DNA from: Durusdinium trenchii
Lineage: Eukaryota > Sar > Dinophyceae > Suessiales > Symbiodiniaceae
DNA: 64,000 nucleotides
Reading direction: 5' to 3'
NCBI GenBank assembly: GCA_963970005.1
Contig: CAXAMN010004224.1
Coordinates: 1,142,199-1,206,198 of the forward strand
The stretch's first letter is position 1. Every line of letters starts with the position of its first letter. Positions 32,997 through 41,949 of this stretch are shown here, in pieces. The position numbers and the translations under genes were made by a program. Below the pieces are notes generated by a model. That model was not told the origin of the DNA. It searched no databases and was given only the letters and a program-made list of their open reading frames with translations.

Positions 32997-34240
32997 AACT
33001 ATGAGGCGGTGTGGGAGAAGTCCCGCTTTGAGCTGACTGATCCAGCTGGGATCACCTTGGACACGAGGATTGAGAACTCCTGCCCAACCATTAGTGAGGA
33101 GTTGGCGATGGAGCTCATCCAGGAGATCGAGCGGAGCATGGTGAGAGAGCGCGCACGGCTTGCGTTCTTGGCCGGTGAGGAGGTGGGGTTGGAGGTGAGT
33201 GCTCAGGAGGCTAACCACCTGGAGGAGCTGAAGGACCTCTTACCTCAAGTGCCGCACCATCTGCTGGAGCGCTTGCTGCCGAAGAAGGGATGGACGGGAG
33301 AGGGGCTCCCATGGAACCGTCATGAGAGGCGGAGAATCCGGAAGGCCAGGGAGGTTGTGATCCATCTATTCAGTGGTGATTCGAAGCAGTTCTGGCGAAG
33401 AGAGCTTGAGGCTGAGAGCCGGGTGGTGCTGTGTGTGGACACCGTGATCGACCCGGCAATGAACCTCTTGAGGGACGACGTCTTCGCCTACTTGCTGGAC
33501 ATCGCTGACCGTGGAAACCTGTGCGCGTTGCTGGGAGGCCCACCTTGTCGAACGATGAGCCGTCTTCGATACCGGCAGCCTGGACCTCCACCTCTGAGAG
33601 AAAGGGAAGGGCCCTACCGGTTTGGCCTGCCGCAGTTGGACAGGCATCTCCAAAAGCAGGTCGAGGATGACACGGCTCTCTATCTCAGGCAGCTCTACTT
33701 GTACCATCGGGCGGCGACGGCAAGGAAGTCCCGAGTGACGCTCTCGGTGTTGGAACAGCCGGAGGATCCCGAGGAGTACATCAGGGAAGAGGAGAAGAAG
33801 CTGCAGCGCTACGCATCCTACTGGTGTTGGCCGGAGTGGAGAAAGTTCAAAGAACGATGGAACATGATGGTCAGTTTCGACCAAGGCCCGATGGGTCACC
33901 AGCGGAGAAAACCTACACGGTTGGGGACGAACGTCCCGAAGTTGGTGGAACTCCAGGACATCCGAGGATCGGGAACTGGAGGCGGAGCTGCCTTGGCGGA
34001 GGACTTGGCGGAGCGCATCAAACAAAGCCGGGAGTGGTCTGCATGGGCTCCTGGCCTCAAGGCCGCTTTGGCGGCGGGAATCCGGGAAGCCTTGTCGAAC
34101 CCGGAGTGTCTGGTCAAGAAAATGGACCTCGAGGCCTGGAAAAAACATCTCCTCAACGGTCATATACCGTACTCCAGAGAATGCAAGTCGTGTGTTGTCG
34201 CTGCCTCTCGTGGACGTGCTCACAAGCGGAATCCAACACC
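32997..34240 (+). CDS. cytosine-methyltransferase-like domain between protease and integrase
   Basis: The frame is open from about 32859 to 34292. After an N-terminal helical part, it shows V-I-H-L-F-S-G (33357) like motif I of C5 DNA methyltransferases. Next come an acidic strand end V-D-T-V-I-D (33439), then L-L-G-G-P-P-C-R-T-M-S at 33526-33558 like motif IV, whose Cys is the nucleophile. L-E-Q-P-E-D-P (33750) sits where motif VI has E-N-V/P. F-D-Q-G-P-M-G-H then R-K-P-T (about 33875-33912) closes the domain. The glycines of motif I are partly lost and there is no clear target-recognition region, so catalysis is doubtful. The 3' end (33990-34195) contains H-x4-H-x6-C-x2-C, the integrase zinc-binding motif. 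Confidence 0.6.
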
Positions 34241-35200
34241 CCGACGCATACACGCTGTCGATCGATACTGCTGGACCGTTTCAGGAGGCTGATGATCAAC
34301 TTGGTCGGGGCAGGTACCTCCTCATCGGTGTCTACCTGGTTCCCGTGTCCAAGGAGGGACAGACTCTGATCCCGATCAACGAAGATGATGAACTCCCTGG
34401 AGCCATTGGGGATGGACCAGAGATCACCACGGTGGCGGAGGAGACGGCGGAGAACACGGGGGAGAAGTGGCCGGGTGACGGAGATGAGGAGGCATGGCTG
34501 GAGAAGGTCGAGAAGGAGACGGACTTCACGGTCAAGCAGATCACGATGGCCGAGATCCTGGAAAACCGGGGAACCCAGGCGGTGGTGGAAGCTCTCAGCC
34601 GATTCCATGCCAGGCTGAGGTTTTTGGGTCTTCCCATCCTGAGACTCCACTCGGATCGGGCGGGTGAGTATCAATCCCGATCCTTTGAGCGGTGGTGCCG
34701 GGAGAGGAGTGTGATGCGCACCTTCACTGATGCCGACAACTTCAGAGGAAACGGCAGGGCAGAGTGTGCGGTGGCTCAGGTGAAGCGAGGCGCTCGAACG
34801 CTCCTTTTGGCAGCAGGCCTCGATGAGAGCTACTGGTGCCACGCTGCCAGGCATTGGTCAGAGTGCAAGATGAGGAAGCAGCTGGAGTCCATGGGGCTGA
34901 AGAGGAGGGAACTGACACCATTTGGGCAGTTGGTATGGGCGAAGAGGAAGCTGTACAACGACCGGCAGAAATACCTCTCCACCACGAGGACTCAGGTGAG
35001 GGTCCTTTGTCCGGCCGTCACCATGTCATTGACGACACCGGGGTGCTTTGTTCAGGAGATCAAGACCGGAAAGTTCTTCCATTCAGGCGACATCATCGAG
35101 GTTGAGGAAGTCCCGAAGGAGGTGGAGGTGCCGGCTCGGGAAGGAGGGTTTCTCCATGAGGTTGATGAACGAGAAGATCAACCCCAGCCGAGGAAGCGAC
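34240..35200 (+). CDS. integrase (D,D35E)
   Basis: After the HHCC motif at 34146-34190 the frame changes near 34240. The core then shows T-L-S-I-D-T-A-G-P (first Asp, about 34261), L-H-S-D-R-A-G-E-Y (second Asp at 34654) and N-G-R-A-E-C-A-V (Glu at 34762). This gives exactly 35 residues between the second Asp and Glu. The enzyme joins element DNA ends to the genome, consistent with the 5-bp target duplication. An acidic insert of about 70 residues lies between the first and second Asp. The charged C-terminal extension runs into the reverse transcriptase in the same frame. Confidence 0.9.
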
Positions 35201-36303
35201 CAGGAAGAGTTCGAGGGGCCGCCAAGAGGCTTCAGATGCCAGTGGACGGTAGCTGGGCGGTTGACTGGGGGGAGCTACAACATAGGGGAGCTCAACTCCT
35301 GTCGGAGGAAGTCCGCCTGGTGGAAGAGGAAGAAGGAGAGATCTCCAACGAGCGGTTCCTGAAGGCACTCACCGTGGAGGTGGAAGCAGTCACGGAGAAG
35401 GCCGTGGAGGCTGACCGGGAGGCTCAGGCTGAGGAGGTCAGGGACATCGAGAGAGAAATGGAGGAGCATCCAGCCTTCCTGCAAACGAGGATGGTAGGCT
35501 TGGCGGAGGTTCGAAGAAACCTGGCTGAGTGGAAGCCCTCAATGGCGGAAGAGTATGGAGCCCTCGTCACTGACTCTGAGGCGGTGGAGCCCATCGACCG
35601 GAAGAAGATGGAGTCTCTAAAGAAGGAGGCCGCTGACGCAGGAAAGGACTTCGACCTGGTGCCGGCGAAGGCGATCTTCAGCAGGAAGGCCGGAACGGGC
35701 CGACACAAGTGCAGAGGAGTAGCCTGTGGCAACTTCATGCAGGCGAAGAACAGCGAGTCCACCTTTGCATCAGGAGCCAGTGGCATTGAGGTGAGGATGC
35801 TCATGAAGGTGGCGGCGGTCCGAGGGTGGGATCTCTCGACCATTGATGTCAAAACGGCATTCCTCAATGCACCCGTGGAGGAGTCGGCGGAGAGGGGGGT
35901 CGTGATAGTGGAGCCACCCCGGATCTTCCGGGAGGCGGAGGTGCTTCAAAGCCCGGGAGAGCTTTGGCTGGTGAGGAAGGCCTTGTACGGCTTGGTCACC
36001 TCCCCGAAGGACTGGTGTGTCCATCGAGACCAGAAGATCAAGGCCTTCGAGTGGGAGATTGAGGAGACCAAGTACAAGGTGGTGAAGACTGCTCAAGATG
36101 ATATGTGGGCGATCAAAAGCCAGAACGGAGATGAAGAGGAATGGAGGTTGGCGGGGCTGTGTGCCACTTACGTGGACGACATCATCATCGCCGGGGAAGG
36201 GAAGGTGATCCGAGAGTTCCACAGGAAGGTTCAGGAGCACTGGAAGATCGGCGAACCCTCGTGGGTTGGAGAGGGTCGAGAACCAGTTCGGTTCCTGGGC
36301 ATG
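35200..36303 (+). CDS. reverse transcriptase, interrupted by TAG
   Basis: Copia-type RT. W-D-L-S-T-I-D-V-K-T-A-F-L-N-A-P carries the first catalytic Asp (35845). L-W-L-V-R-K-A-L-Y-G-L precedes the thumb region. T-Y-V-D-D-I-I-I at 36166-36189 is the YxDD box. All catalytic residues are present. The frame stops at TAG 36304-36306, 41 residues after YVDD at F-L-G-M-stop, and resumes in the same frame with V-E-K-R-G. This can be a single substitution, a sequencing error or a read-through stop. Confidence 0.92.
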
Positions 36304-36306
36304 TAG

Positions 36307-37160
36307 GTGGAGAAACGGGGCGGGGACTTCGTGATCCATCAGAGGGCATACCTCGAGAACTTCTTTCTGGAGTATGAGGAGCAGGGGAGGTCATCGCTGG
36401 GCAACATCAAAACCCCGGAAGAGGAGGATCCTCCACTGGCAGTTGATGTGGCCCGAGCTCAAAAGGAGACTGGAGAGTTGTTGTGGGTCGCGGGCAGGAC
36501 TCGACCAGACATCTGCCTGGCGGTGAGCCTGATGTGCCAGTGGGCCACCAAGAGACCGAAGGGAGTGATCGCCATCGGAGCGCAGGTACGGGCCTATTTT
36601 CGGGAGACTCGGGACGAAGGACTGCTCATTCGAGGAGGTGATGAGAAGGACGAGATGGCCGAAGAGACGCTGGGCAGCGTGGAGGTCTACTCAGATGCAT
36701 CGTATGCCTCATCCAACCTCAAGAGCCTGACTGGGATCGTGGTCTGCTATGGTGGGACACCCATCGCATGGCATACGACACGCCAAGCCTTCGTCACCCT
36801 CTCCACGGCCGAGGCAGAGCTGATGTCGATGCTGGAGAGCCTAGTGACGGTTCGTTCTACAGGGGCGCTGGTCGAGGCAGTGCTTGAGAGAAAGGTGAAA
36901 CTGAGGATGCACTCGGACTCAACTGCAGCCATCGCGATTGCTTCCGGGACGACATCGTCGTGGAGAACGCGTCACCTCCGGATTCGAGCAGCTGGTTTGA
37001 CAGAGGCCCTGAAGTCGAGGGAAGTCTCGCTGGCCCATGTGGCGGGCACAGAGCTGGTGGCAGACGGAATGACCAAACAGCTGACTGGCCAACCCCTCAA
37101 GAACTTCAAGGAAGCACTTGGCTTGGAGAAGATCCAGGTGGCGGAAAAGCGGGAGGTTAA
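36307..37160 (+). CDS. RT connection and RNase H
   Basis: The region continues pol in frame after the TAG. R-A-Y-L-E-N-F leads to the RNase H fold with V-Y-S-D-A-S (Asp, 36694), S-T-A-E-A-E-L (Glu, 36811), M-H-S-D-S-T-A-A (Asp, 36915) and R-T-R-H-L (His, about 36972). It degrades the RNA strand of the RNA-DNA hybrid during reverse transcription. All key acidic residues are present and the length is normal for copia. Confidence 0.92.
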
Positions 37161-37184
37161 GAAGATCGAGATTGGGAAACGAAG

Positions 37185-37380
37185 CCCAGACTCCAGGTTT
37201 GCGAAAGGGCTGGGACTGCTGATTGCAGCTATGAGCCTGCTCACCAGCGCTGAGGCGACGGACAGCCAGCCCGAAGGGGGAAACAGCGAGTGGTGGATCC
37301 TCATCCTGCTCACGGCGGCTATTGCCATCATTGGCGACGTCTTGTTCCGGGTTGGCACCGCTGGAGTCAGGAGGTGGATG
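37185..37380 (+). CDS. hydrophobic linker with two possible membrane segments
   Basis: In the same frame as RNase H, a segment L-G-L-L-I-A-A-M-S-L-L (37207-37240) is followed by a short Glu/Gly/Asn loop. A second, stronger hydrophobic run comes next (W-W-I-L-I-L-L-T-A-A-I-A-I-I-G, 37291-37335), ending in Arg-rich residues. Copia polyproteins normally end at RNase H. Whether this part spans a membrane, or is cleaved off with the dUTPase, cannot be told from sequence. Confidence 0.5.
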
Positions 37381-37394
37381 GCTCCAAAGGAAGA

Positions 37395-37815
37395 ATTGAA
37401 GGTGAAGCTCATCCACCCAGAGGCTCGACTACCTACTCGTGGTTCGGAACAGGCGGCCGGCCTTGATCTATACTCGGTCATTGAGACGATGGTCCCATCT
37501 GGTGACAGTGTCCTGGTGAAGACGGGCATTGCGATTGAGCTTCCTCCTGGGACGTATGGCAGAGTGGCTCCAAGGTCAAGTTTGGCCATCAGAGGAATTG
37601 AGACTGGCGCTGGAGTCATTGATCGTGACTTCAGGGGCGAAGTGAAGGTACTCCTTCGAAATTGGAGCGATGAGGACCTCTTCATCTACAAGGGCGACCG
37701 AGTGGCACAGCTGGTGATCGAGAAGATCTTGGAGGTGGGGGTCAATAGTGTCGAGAACTTGACCGATACGACCAGGGGCTCGAGAGGGTTCGGATACTCT
37801 GGACATGAGGAGATG
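37395..37815 (+). CDS. dUTPase domain fused to copia pol
   Basis: All five motifs of trimeric dUTPases are present in order: A-A-G-L-D-L-Y-S (37453), A-P-R-S-S-L-A (37567), G-V-I-D-R-D-F-R-G (37613), G-D-R-V-A-Q-L-V (37693) and R-G-S-R-G-F-G-Y-S-G (37774). The Asp of motif 3 that activates water and the Ser of motif 2 are kept. Motif 5 has Arg and Tyr-Ser where G-G-F-G-S-T-G is usual. The enzyme hydrolyses dUTP to dUMP and would limit uracil in element cDNA. It is in frame with RNase H and so is probably part of the polyprotein, freed by the protease. dUTPases occur in several retrovirus groups, but I know of few in Ty1/copia elements. Confidence 0.92.
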
Positions 37816-38748
37816 TATCCCTGGGCCGAGCCGGATGATCCCCTCTATCAACGCCAAGAACTGGGCCAGGAACCCGGTGGACCGTATCTCCATCAGGACG
37901 CTGAGAGTCGGAAGAGGACGAGGTGGAGCGACTGAAGACAGAAGCATCCAGACCGAGGAGGACACTGGTGGGGGGCTATCTCAGGAACACCAAGAAGTTG
38001 CTGGAGACCATCGAGTACCCGATTCAGAACTATGGTGTCGAGGAGCCTACGATGTGGAGGCAGAGGAGAGGCGCCGCAGGAATCTGGGCTTGGGCTTGAG
38101 TGCCTGGGATCGATCTATGGTCAGACGAGGAGCTCGGCGGAACCACGGTGGTACATGGGTGATGATGGATTCAGAAGGGGTGCACTTCGTGGCACATGAC
38201 CCGGGAGATGGTCGTGGACCAACGCAGGGCATTGACTTCGGAGCTCGTGGAAGTGGAGGAGATGAAGCACCACCTCAAGAAGGAGCTCAACTACCGGAAG
38301 AGCATCAGCCGGGAAGACTACCGAGGGTGGAGCCGCTGCGGCTGGTCACGACAGTTGAGAAAGGCATCGTGCTTGGGAAATGGTGCCATGAGGAGGAAAT
38401 GTGGGATTATTTGAGGTCCCCAGGATTCCAGAGGGGCTTCATCAATGATGCGGTGCTGAAGGTCATCTCCACCCCGCCGCGACGCACCGCGGCTAAGGAC
38501 TCCTGGGACCACCTGATCGACTATGATGGAGGAAAGAAGATTGGGGTCAGAGTCCACTACCAGGATCGAAAGAAACTCTATGACTTCGATGCCAAGAACT
38601 TGCTTGAGGAGGAGTGGAGTCCATGGAGGATGACGGTGGCATGGCACACCACTTCGAAGCGGAAGACGATCCTTGTGGACGAGAGAAACGGAAGAAAAGG
38701 AGTTCACCTAGAGACGTGGTGGGGCTACACCATGTTCAAGACAATTTG
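37816..38748 (+). CDS. unidentified 3' reading frame of the retrotransposon
   Basis: Pol ends with a TGA at 37933-37935. Beyond it the coherent reading moves between frames 3 and 2. Frame 3 gives N-T-K-K-L-L-E-T-I-E-Y-P near 37990. Frame 3 again gives L-V-E-V-E-E-M-K-H-H-L-K-K-E-L near 38240-38300, a likely coiled coil. Frame 2 from about 38340 gives a Trp-rich globular-looking stretch (W-D-H-L-I-D-Y-D-G-G-K-K-I-G-V and W-S-P-W-R-M-T-V-A-W-H), closing at TGA 38747-38749. It lies where some elements carry env-like genes but has no signal peptide or membrane anchor of its own. No family is recognised. Confidence 0.6.
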
Positions 38749-38749
38749 A

Positions 38750-38832
38750 AGGGAAAAAGGCTTGAGCCCCCCTGAAAAAGGGGTTTTGGAGTTTTCGGAA
38801 CCTCCAGATTCGCTGAGGCAGCGAAGGGGGAG
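38750..38832 (+). promoter_or_regulatory. 3' untranslated segment with hairpin and polypurine tract
   Basis: GAAGGGGGAG at 38823-38832 directly precedes the 3' LTR, as a plus-strand priming polypurine tract should. Immediately before and overlapping it is a perfect 7-bp hairpin TTCGCTG-AGG-CAGCGAA (38809-38825). A second possible stem, CCCCCTGAAAAAGGGG, lies near 38767. Confidence 0.8.
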
Positions 38833-38994
38833 TGCCGGTACATGAAATCGAGAAGTGTACCTAGCTATAGAAGTTTGAAGAAGGTGCACATGTTGAGAAG
38901 TGTACCAAGTTGTTCGATGTGCAACGCACAAATCGAGAAGTGAATGACTGGAGCCTTTTTTTGTCCGAGAAAAGGTGCCTTTCGAGCACACGCG
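38833..38994 (+). repeat. 3' LTR
   Basis: Identical over all 162 bases to 30380-30541. It would supply the transcript end. No AATAAA-like signal is visible, which is usual in dinoflagellates. Confidence 0.95.
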
Positions 38995-38999
38995 GATTC
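38995..38999 (+). repeat. target-site duplication, right (GATTC)
   Basis: Matches 30375-30379. Confidence 0.85.
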
Positions 39000-40430
39000 A
39001 ACCCTACCCCGACACAATGAACATGTTTTTGAAAGAATAGGCAAAGGTTATAGTCTAAGACGGCTGGGGGGAGAACGCTCCTGTGGATACAGACTCTTTT
39101 GAAGTCCAAACAGGTCTCAGGACGGGTCTGGGAACGTATGGCACCATGAGCTCGAGTGTTGAGGCTATAGCCAACCCGTTTGCGCCGCGATGCGGGGATT
39201 CAGGATGCCGGGGACACCCCACTGGAGCGGTAGAACAGGTGAAAGATCCAGCACCACGGATGCCGGGTGTCCAATAGCCCCGAAACGAGGTCAAGGGATG
39301 TCCATTGAACCACCCCGATTGGGGGTCCAGGCAGTAAACGTCTATTTGTTCCGGCCAAGTCTGCTCCGCAGGTGTGTCCTTGTAGCTTTGGCTTTCATTC
39401 CGGTCGATGCGCAGGATCGGCCATTTAGGTATACGGTATACGTTCTTCCCACCAACGCTGCAAAGTGATTGGTTCCATATGTTCAACCAGCCGGAGCACG
39501 CAAACCAGTTGGTCGTTGAAGAGGATGGTCCTTTTGCCGTGAAATGCAACCCTTGCAGGAAGGTCTACCCCATCCAGAGAAAAAATGTTTGAACATGTTT
39601 GAACATTATTCTGTAACATTTGCATCCTTCCACTCAAAATGTGTCAATAAAATTCGACATCGAAGCCCAGTGAAAGCTCAAGATTTAAGGTACCCGAGTT
39701 GAACTGGAAGGTATCACACTGCAAGAATTCACTTGGTTGGTCCTCCAATTCTCCCAAGAAACCATTAAGTTTGTAGGAGAAAACTGGGGCAACTTGTTAC
39801 AGAAGGCCCTGTCATTCTGAATGCGCCTTTCGGCAAAAAACCGTTCAGCAGTTTGTGATTGGAATTTCCCGCAAGTGAGAAAGCACCTTCTCCAGAAAGG
39901 TCAACAGAGCCTTCTCCTGACTCCTCGATATCTGGACTTGAAGCTGCAGAACATGCAGAACCGAAGCACGTCCAGGCCAGGAGATGAAGCAGACACGCGA
40001 GGCATTCGCTAACTAGATCGCTCGTTTTCGGGCAGATTGTGCAACGTTTCTGCCCTGCACTTAACAAAGTCAAAAAATCACTTCCCTTATTTTTGACATG
40101 TTTAAATCTCCCTATGAGTTGGGGAGAAGGCTGGGATGTCTGGCTTGAACCCCCCAAACATAGGGCGCCCCGTGAAGTCACAGCTTTCTGTCTTTAGGAC
40201 CCGTTGTGATTCGGTAGGGCATGGAACAAGCATGTGCTCTTTAGTACCATCCGTACAAAATTACAGCAGCAGTGCTGTTATTGAATCTCTGTCTACACAT
40301 TCAAGCAAGGATATGATTCTCTAGAACATGTGGAAAGTCAAGTCTCTGACCACTGTTTGTACTTTCGGCGGATGACATGTTTTTTTCTTGCTGGTCACCC
40401 TGATTGAAACTATTTATTTTCAAAATGCAG
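39000..40430. other. gene-poor stretch with one weak exon candidate
   Basis: A plus-strand frame at about 39877-39985 (S-P-E-R-S-T-E-P-S-P-D-S-S) looks like an acidic, disordered exon. The minus strand is also open across 39765-40181, so neither is certain. Nothing else stands out. Confidence 0.4.
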
Positions 40431-40511
40431 CTGCACTTAAGGAAATCAGTGCAGTAAGGGGAGGGCATGCCATACCCCCCCCTTAGGGAGGTCGGTAGCG
40501 CTACCGACCTC
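40431..40511 (+). repeat. partial copy of small inverted-repeat element
   Basis: It starts CTGCACTTAAGGAAATCA like the complete copy at 40583. It shares AAGGGGAGGGCAT and ends in a 24-base perfect palindrome GAGGTCGGTAGC/GCTACCGACCTC (40488-40511). No right terminal repeat follows, so it is truncated. Confidence 0.65.
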
Positions 40512-40582
40512 AGTAAGCCCATGGCTCTCAATCAATGGGGCATGGTTTTTGCATTGATTTAAGCATCCCTGAATTATTTTCA

Positions 40583-40697
40583 CCTGCACTTAAGGAAATC
40601 ACATGGAGGCTTACTGCAGTCGGTAGCGCTACCGACTGCACTAAGGGGAGGGCATACCAAGCCCTATCACTACTGAGGTGATTTCCTTAAGTGCAGG
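40583..40697. mobile_element. 115-bp MITE-like element with perfect inverted repeats
   Basis: The ends are perfect 20-base inverted repeats (CCTGCACTTAAGGAAATCAC at 40583-40602 and its complement at 40678-40697). Inside is a 26-base perfect palindrome centred on GGTAGCGCTACC (40615-40640). The RNA or single strand would fold into a cruciform. No coding capacity. The host word GAATTATTTTCA occurs on both sides, directly left at 40571-40582 and again near 40715. Confidence 0.75.
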
Positions 40698-40699
40698 TA

Positions 40700-41930
40700 T
40701 TAAACTTTTTGAATAGGTGAATTATTTTCAATTCTAGCTTCGAATTGGGGGAGATGGTCCACTATCAAAGGAGAGAGTAGGAGAGAGAGGGGCGTGAAGC
40801 CTGGCTGCCTGACCGATTGTTTATTTAACAACCAGAAGTGAGCTTTGCGGCTATAGGACCGTTTGGCTGCATGACAGATCTCCGGTTTGGCTGCATGAGG
40901 GTCTCCTTTGCTTTACCCCTGTCCCATGGGCAGGTTAACCCACCTTTTCCATTCGGGTTTTAATGTAGTTATTTATTGATTTTATTGGATTCATCATTGA
41001 GTACTTCCGAGCTGCGGTCCCAGCAGCAATTATGTTTAAATGCAGGGGTGACATTTTGACATCTTTAAGTGCGCCCCAGGTTTGATGATTTTTCACCCCA
41101 CCGGTGTATTCATCAAGAGTCTACATTCTTATTCCAAGTATAGTTTTTTCATTAGGATTGTCATAGCTCCCAGAAAAGGTCTGACATGTTCAGAACAAAG
41201 CCCATTGGAAGCCTTTGGAGCAATGTAGCGACCAACTAAATAGAGCTGCTTTGGGGTCCAAAGAAGGTGCTCCCATCGTCGCACGCGTGAAAGTAGAGCG
41301 GTGGGACGTCCATGGGATACCTTTTTTGTGCACGAGGAGCAGTCCTTTGAGACCGACGAGCCACCCAAAGGGACACGGATGGTTTCATTGGAATTCTGAG
41401 AGATGCGCTGTTGTTCGGATGTGCCCACCGGGCGGCTACCGAAGGTAGCCCTCGGAGTTTGGTGAAGACATTCCACTGATTCGCCCCAGCGATGGCTGGC
41501 CGTCAGCGTTCGCGAAGGGGACTTGGTGTTGGGACGTGTTGGGGTAATCTGGATGGAACTACTGGCTGAATTAGAAGCCCTGTAAATGCCACTCAACCAA
41601 GTGACGATGAGCATGTCATGTACTGGACGCTTGCATACCCTTTGCCAGCGGACAGTAGGCCGTCGCTTCTCTCTGAGCACAACAGTCGACCGTTCGGAGG
41701 CGATGCCTCCGTGGTTGCTCAAGACTCCAGGGGTGTTCTCTTGATGACATTCGATCCATAGTTTGGGGGCCTAGTTGTGTATGCAGGTCCCCGGTAATGA
41801 TATGTCATGACATCATGTTGACACCTACATGTAGAAATAGAATGAAATAGGAATGACGTGAACCAGCGTCAAGGATATGAAATAGGATGGTCTCTTGCAG
41901 CCAGATTGCAACATAGAAGATGGGACTCGT
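40700..41930. other. no supported gene
   Basis: A minus-strand frame is open for 197 codons at 41129-41722. It has a basic middle part but no recognisable motif. Two direct repeats of TTTGGCTGCATGA lie near 40862 and 40889. Confidence 0.4.
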
Positions 41931-41949
41931 TCCACATGTTTTGGGTCTA

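Larger units (their letters stand above)
30380..38994 (+). mobile_element. Ty1/copia LTR retrotransposon, full length, with dUTPase
   Basis: 8615 bp flanked by identical 162-bp LTRs and a 5-bp target duplication. Domain order is Gag, protease, methyltransferase-like domain, integrase, reverse transcriptase, RNase H, hydrophobic linker, dUTPase and a 3' reading frame. Integrase before reverse transcriptase is the Ty1/copia order. The interior is more GC-rich than its flanks. Identical LTRs point to recent insertion, yet the coding region changes frame near 31320, 31455, 32188, 32803, 32990, 34240 and 37930 and has one TAG at 36304-36306. The copy as written could not make a complete polyprotein unless these are assembly errors. 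Confidence 0.95.

Noticed and set aside
33366-34253. Minus-strand 295-codon frame inside the retrotransposon
   Set aside because: It is the antisense shadow of the GC-rich methyltransferase-like and integrase coding region.
41129-41722. Minus-strand 197-codon frame
   Set aside because: It is open but without motif, repeat or neighbour support. Kept only as a remark on the gene-poor stretch.
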